From Rhizobium sp. CF080 (lineage in GTDB: Bacteria > Pseudomonadota > Alphaproteobacteria > Rhizobiales > Rhizobiaceae), in the NCBI RefSeq assembly GCF_000282095.2, contig NZ_AKKC02000004.1, forward strand, positions 1,612,001 through 1,676,000: 64,000 bases of DNA, in the 5' to 3' direction. The position numbers and the translations under genes were made by a program. This document shows positions 61,399 through 64,000 of the stretch, piece after piece. Each line of letters starts with the position of its first letter. Positions within the stretch are counted from its first letter, which is position 1. The notes below the pieces were generated by a model. The model saw only the letters and a list, made by a program, of their open reading frames with translations. It ran no database searches and was not told the origin of the DNA.

Positions 61399-62301
61399 GT
61401 GAGTCCGTCCCGCAAATCGACATCCCAGCAACAGCCGCGCTCCCTCGAGGCACGCATCTACGCGATCTATTCCACGCTCTCGCCCGCAGAAAAGCGGCTT
61501 GCCGACATCCTGCTGCAATACCAGATGGACCTGCCGAGCTACACGGCGGGCGAGCTTGCGGAAAAGGCACAGGTGTCGAAAGCGACGGCGGCACGGCTGA
61601 TCCGCTCGCTCGGTTATGCGACATATCCCGATGCCAAGCGGCAGATCCGGGCCGACCAGCACTGGGGATCGCCCCGGGCAGGCCTGGAAGACCCCGATCG
61701 CGCGCCGTCAGGCAAGATCTCGCTGAGCAGCACGGTCCAGATGGACCTCGACAATATTCGAACCACCGCCGAAAGCCTGTCCGAAACCACGCTAAGCGAG
61801 GTAGGCCAGGCGATCGTCGGTGCCCGCCGACTATGGATCATGGGCCTTCGCAGCGGTTACGGCCTGGCGCTCCAGGCCGCCCATTATTTCACGCTGATGA
61901 AGAGCGATGTGCAGGTGATCCCCGTCGGCGGGGGAAGCTATTCGCACGAGATCGCGTCCATCGCCAAGGGCGACGTGTTCCTTGTCATCGCATTCCGCCG
62001 GCGCCCCCGGCTGCTGCCGACGATCATCAAGGAGGCACGCGCCGCAGGAGCGATAACGGTGCTGATTACCGATCTCAGCGCGGCGGCGAGCGCCAAGGCC
62101 GCCAACCATGTGCTGCGATGCCGGTGCCAATCGCCCTCCCCCTTCAATTCCTTCGTCGCCGCCGTCACCATCATCAATTATCTCGCCTGGAGCGTATCGA
62201 CGGCGATGGGCGAGGCAAGCCTTGCCCGGTTCGAAAAGATCGACCGGTTGGTGAAGCTGCTCGACGACGTATCGACCCCCCAGACCAGTATCGGCCGGTA
62301 G
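61399..62301 (+). CDS. MurR/RpiR-family transcriptional regulator
   Basis: A 300-residue regulator starting at GTG. The N-terminal helix-turn-helix domain is at about 15-95 (YSTLSPAEKRLADILLQYQMDLPSYTAGELAEKAQVSKATAARLIRSLGY). The SIS domain at about 125-270 (RLWIMGLRSGYGLALQAAHYF, then GDVFLVIAFRRRPRLLPTIIKEA) senses sugar phosphates in known members. It converges with the racemase-like gene, 21 bases apart, so the two do not share a promoter. It may control genes beyond the right edge. Confidence 0.88.
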   Translation: MSPSRKSTSQQQPRSLEARIYAIYSTLSPAEKRLADILLQYQMDLPSYTAGELAEKAQVSKATAARLIRSLGYATYPDAKRQIRADQHWGSPRAGLEDPDRAPSGKISLSSTVQMDLDNIRTTAESLSETTLSEVGQAIVGARRLWIMGLRSGYGLALQAAHYFTLMKSDVQVIPVGGGSYSHEIASIAKGDVFLVIAFRRRPRLLPTIIKEARAAGAITVLITDLSAAASAKAANHVLRCRCQSPSPFNSFVAAVTIINYLAWSVSTAMGEASLARFEKIDRLVKLLDDVSTPQTSIGR

Positions 62302-62322
62302 GCCGGCAAAGGCGGGCTTCGG

Positions 62323-63039
62323 TCAGGAAAATTTTTCGAGCACGTGCAGACGCGTCGGCGCCGCCCAGACGCCGGACTTGGACGTGGTCAGCTCGCACCT
62401 GACGAGCGTCTCGGCAAGACCGACAGCCGCCGATACGCCATCGACTACCGGAATGCCGTGCGTGCGCTGCAGGTCGAGCGCAAATTCCGCCATGCCGGCA
62501 CAGCCGAGCGAAACGCCCTCGGCACCCATGGCCAGCCCCTGGCGAATGAAGTCCGAAATCCGCTCGAACGCGCCGCTTTGCGGATTTTCCAGCTCAAGCA
62601 CCGGAATGTCGGTCGCAAAGACCCGGCGGCAGCGGTGGCCGAAACCATAGCGGTGGATATTGTCCTCGATGACCGGCGCCGAGCGGGAAAGCGTCGTCAC
62701 TACGCAGAAGCTGTGCGCCACGAGGCTGACGGCATGGAACGAAGCCTCGCCGATGCCGATCACCGGTCTGGCTGCAATCGCCCTCGCCGCATCCAGCCCG
62801 GTATCGTCGAAACATGCGATGATATGGGCATCAGCACCATCGCGTTCGGCGGCAACGATTTCTTTCAGCAGGCCTGGCACCGAAAGCGCCCCGTCAAAGG
62901 GGCCTTCGATCGCTTCCGGCCCGCTTCCCGGCTGCCGGCCGATGATTTCCGTGTCACGGCCGGCAACGGCGCGCGCCGCGGCCGTGATGCGCTGCGTCAT
63001 CGACGCAGTCGTATTGGGATTGATGAAGGCAATGCGCAT
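62323..63039 (-). CDS. Asp/Glu/hydantoin racemase family protein
   Basis: A 238-residue protein of the hydantoin racemase group of the Asp/Glu racemase superfamily. It starts MRIAFINPNTTASMT. The two catalytic cysteines are Cys76 (IIACFDDTG) and Cys180 (SLGCAGMAEF). It would racemise or isomerise a 5-substituted hydantoin, or act as a maleate/arylmalonate-type enzyme. It follows the NMT1-like gene by 30 bases in the same direction, so the two may be cotranscribed with genes beyond the window. Confidence 0.87.
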   Translation of the reverse strand: MRIAFINPNTTASMTQRITAAARAVAGRDTEIIGRQPGSGPEAIEGPFDGALSVPGLLKEIVAAERDGADAHIIACFDDTGLDAARAIAARPVIGIGEASFHAVSLVAHSFCVVTTLSRSAPVIEDNIHRYGFGHRCRRVFATDIPVLELENPQSGAFERISDFIRQGLAMGAEGVSLGCAGMAEFALDLQRTHGIPVVDGVSAAVGLAETLVRCELTTSKSGVWAAPTRLHVLEKFS

Positions 63040-63069
63040 CGTTTCGGATACTCCAGAGACCAGGTTGGG

Positions 63070-63975
63070 TCAGGCGGCCACGAAGGCTGCCGTCGGGCGC
63101 GTGTCGATGAGATCGCCGTAGGCGATCGGCGCCTCTGTGAGCTGACCGTCGGCAATACCCTGCTGCCAGCGAGCATAGGCGTCGGGATCGATCCGCGGCG
63201 TTGTCCACATGCCGTTGGCCCGATAGATGTCGGCAAGCCTGACGAGCAGGTCCGGCGAGAATTTCGGGAATGTCTTTGCCAGAAAGTCGCGGTACCCCTC
63301 GGCTTCATTGGCCAGAATCCATGCCATGCCCCGTCCGAGCGCCCTTGAGAACCGGGTCTGGGTGTCCAGCCGCGCATCGTCGCTCTCGCCTTCGGCATAA
63401 TAGACGCTCCACGGCACGTTGCCGCCGGTGATGGGGAGCTCGGCGACGACATGGACGCCGGTCTTCGATGCAAGCGTGACGGCGGACGGATAGTCGATCA
63501 CCAGATAGTCGCCCATGCCCCCCGCGAAGAGATCGGACAGCATCTTGCCGTCGAGATCCTGGACGAAATTGACCGTCAGCGGATCGACGCCGTTTTCGCG
63601 CAGCAAAAGCTTGGTGAATAGGCCGACGCTTGCGCCATTGCTGCCCTTCATCGAGATCGTCTTGCCGGGCACGGCTCGCCAGTCGAAATCCCCGGGCTGT
63701 TCGCGGCCGAGGATGGCCAGGGGCGCGCGGGCGGCAACCTGTGCAAACGGCGTATAACGTTTGCTGCGGCCATGGAACATCGACGGGACCCAGATGCCGC
63801 CAAGCGCAGCATCGGCCTTGGCCGAGCCGATGTCGCTGAGCACCAGATCCCAGGGAGATGGAACGCTTGCCGTGACGCCCAGCCCCTCTTCTTCAAAGAA
63901 GCCTTGCCAGACCGCGACATATTCGGGCAGGTAGTTGAGGCTGTGCCCGGTCGCCGAGACGTGGAAATTCTGCAT
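63070..63975 (-). CDS. NMT1-like ABC substrate-binding-type protein without signal peptide
   Basis: A 301-residue protein with the SsuA/THI5-like fold: NYLPEYVAVWQGFFEEEGLGVTASVPSPWDLVLSDIGSAKADAALGGIWV, then GKTISMKGSNGASVGLFTKLLLRENGVD. It starts directly at the first beta strand (MQNFHVSATGHSLNYLPEY) without any hydrophobic signal, so it should be cytoplasmic or the true start lies in another frame or upstream. AGGAG lies 12 bases before the ATG. Cytoplasmic relatives serve as pyrimidine-forming enzymes or ligand-binding partners. It is next to a hydantoin-racemase-like gene. Confidence 0.78.
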   Translation of the reverse strand: MQNFHVSATGHSLNYLPEYVAVWQGFFEEEGLGVTASVPSPWDLVLSDIGSAKADAALGGIWVPSMFHGRSKRYTPFAQVAARAPLAILGREQPGDFDWRAVPGKTISMKGSNGASVGLFTKLLLRENGVDPLTVNFVQDLDGKMLSDLFAGGMGDYLVIDYPSAVTLASKTGVHVVAELPITGGNVPWSVYYAEGESDDARLDTQTRFSRALGRGMAWILANEAEGYRDFLAKTFPKFSPDLLVRLADIYRANGMWTTPRIDPDAYARWQQGIADGQLTEAPIAYGDLIDTRPTAAFVAA

Positions 63976-64000
63976 GATGTTCGTTCACTCCTGGTCCAGG

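Noticed and set aside
1..64000. CRISPR arrays, tRNA or rRNA genes, riboswitches, origins of replication
   Set aside because: No regularly spaced repeats, no cloverleaf with conserved T-loop, no conserved rRNA segments and no replication initiator gene were seen. The THI5-like gene set made a thiamine riboswitch worth looking for, but no such element was recognised in the 2806-3208 region.

Overview
The window looks like a catabolic and transport-rich replicon segment of an alphaproteobacterium, most probably of the Rhizobium/Agrobacterium group (inferred). The reasons are high and even GC content, dense ABC-importer operons each next to catabolic enzymes and a local regulator, Tat-type binding proteins, and decayed IS630, IS6 and ISL3 transposases between the operons. 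I saw no rRNA, tRNA, CRISPR array or replication gene. It could be a plasmid, a chromid or an accessory part of a chromosome.

Layout. (1) 1-4.2 kb: a minus-strand set of ATPase, class II aldolase and NMT1/THI5-like binding protein, whose permease probably lies beyond the left edge. Divergent from it are two tandem genes of the TudS-related (putative desulfidase) family. (2) 4.25-10.2 kb: a tight minus-strand operon of SDR, aminotransferase, alpha/beta hydrolase, M20 amidohydrolase, double cupin and nucleoside hydrolase. It is divergent from (3) 10.5-16.4 kb: a CUT1-type ABC importer, a second alpha/beta hydrolase and a GntR/FCD regulator. Regions 2 and 3 look like one regulon for an N-containing, perhaps nucleoside- or pyrimidine-like, substrate. 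(4) 16.4-21.4 kb: a gene-poor zone with transposase remnants, a small secreted protein, a methyltransferase and an IolI-like TIM barrel protein.

(5) 21.5-35.0 kb: eleven consecutive minus-strand genes. They are a cytoplasmic BisC-type molybdoenzyme, a CaiB-type CoA-transferase, a LysR regulator, a gamma-glutamyltransferase-like hydrolase, a complete peptide-type importer with a fused double ATPase, a MaoC hydratase, a CitE-type lyase and a DMSP-lyase-like cupin. CoA-transferase, hydratase and lyase together have the logic of C5-dicarboxylate (itaconate-type) degradation. The cupin and the molybdoenzyme point to an organosulfur substrate. This is the best candidate for an undescribed pathway.

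(6) 35.2-48.5 kb: amine-type catabolism with two FAD oxidoreductases, a cupin, a DapA-family lyase, a PuuC-like aldehyde dehydrogenase, an XRE-cupin (PuuR-like) regulator, a Pot-type polyamine importer and a pair of D- and L-type 2-hydroxyacid oxidases. A repeated TTCAGAAAA motif lies on both sides of the regulator gene. (7) 48.5-52 kb: broken genes (LacI, ISL3, and an alpha/beta hydrolase joined to a metallo-beta-lactamase-fold gene) around an intact TetR/SDR pair with repeated putative operators. (8) 52-60 kb: a LysR regulator divergent from a six-gene peptide/amide importer with an amidase, ended by a decayed IS6-family element. (9) 61.4-64 kb: an RpiR regulator, a hydantoin-racemase-like protein and an NMT1-like protein without a signal peptide.

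Functions are assigned from recognisable motifs and gene order in this sequence alone. Substrates are inferences unless stated otherwise.
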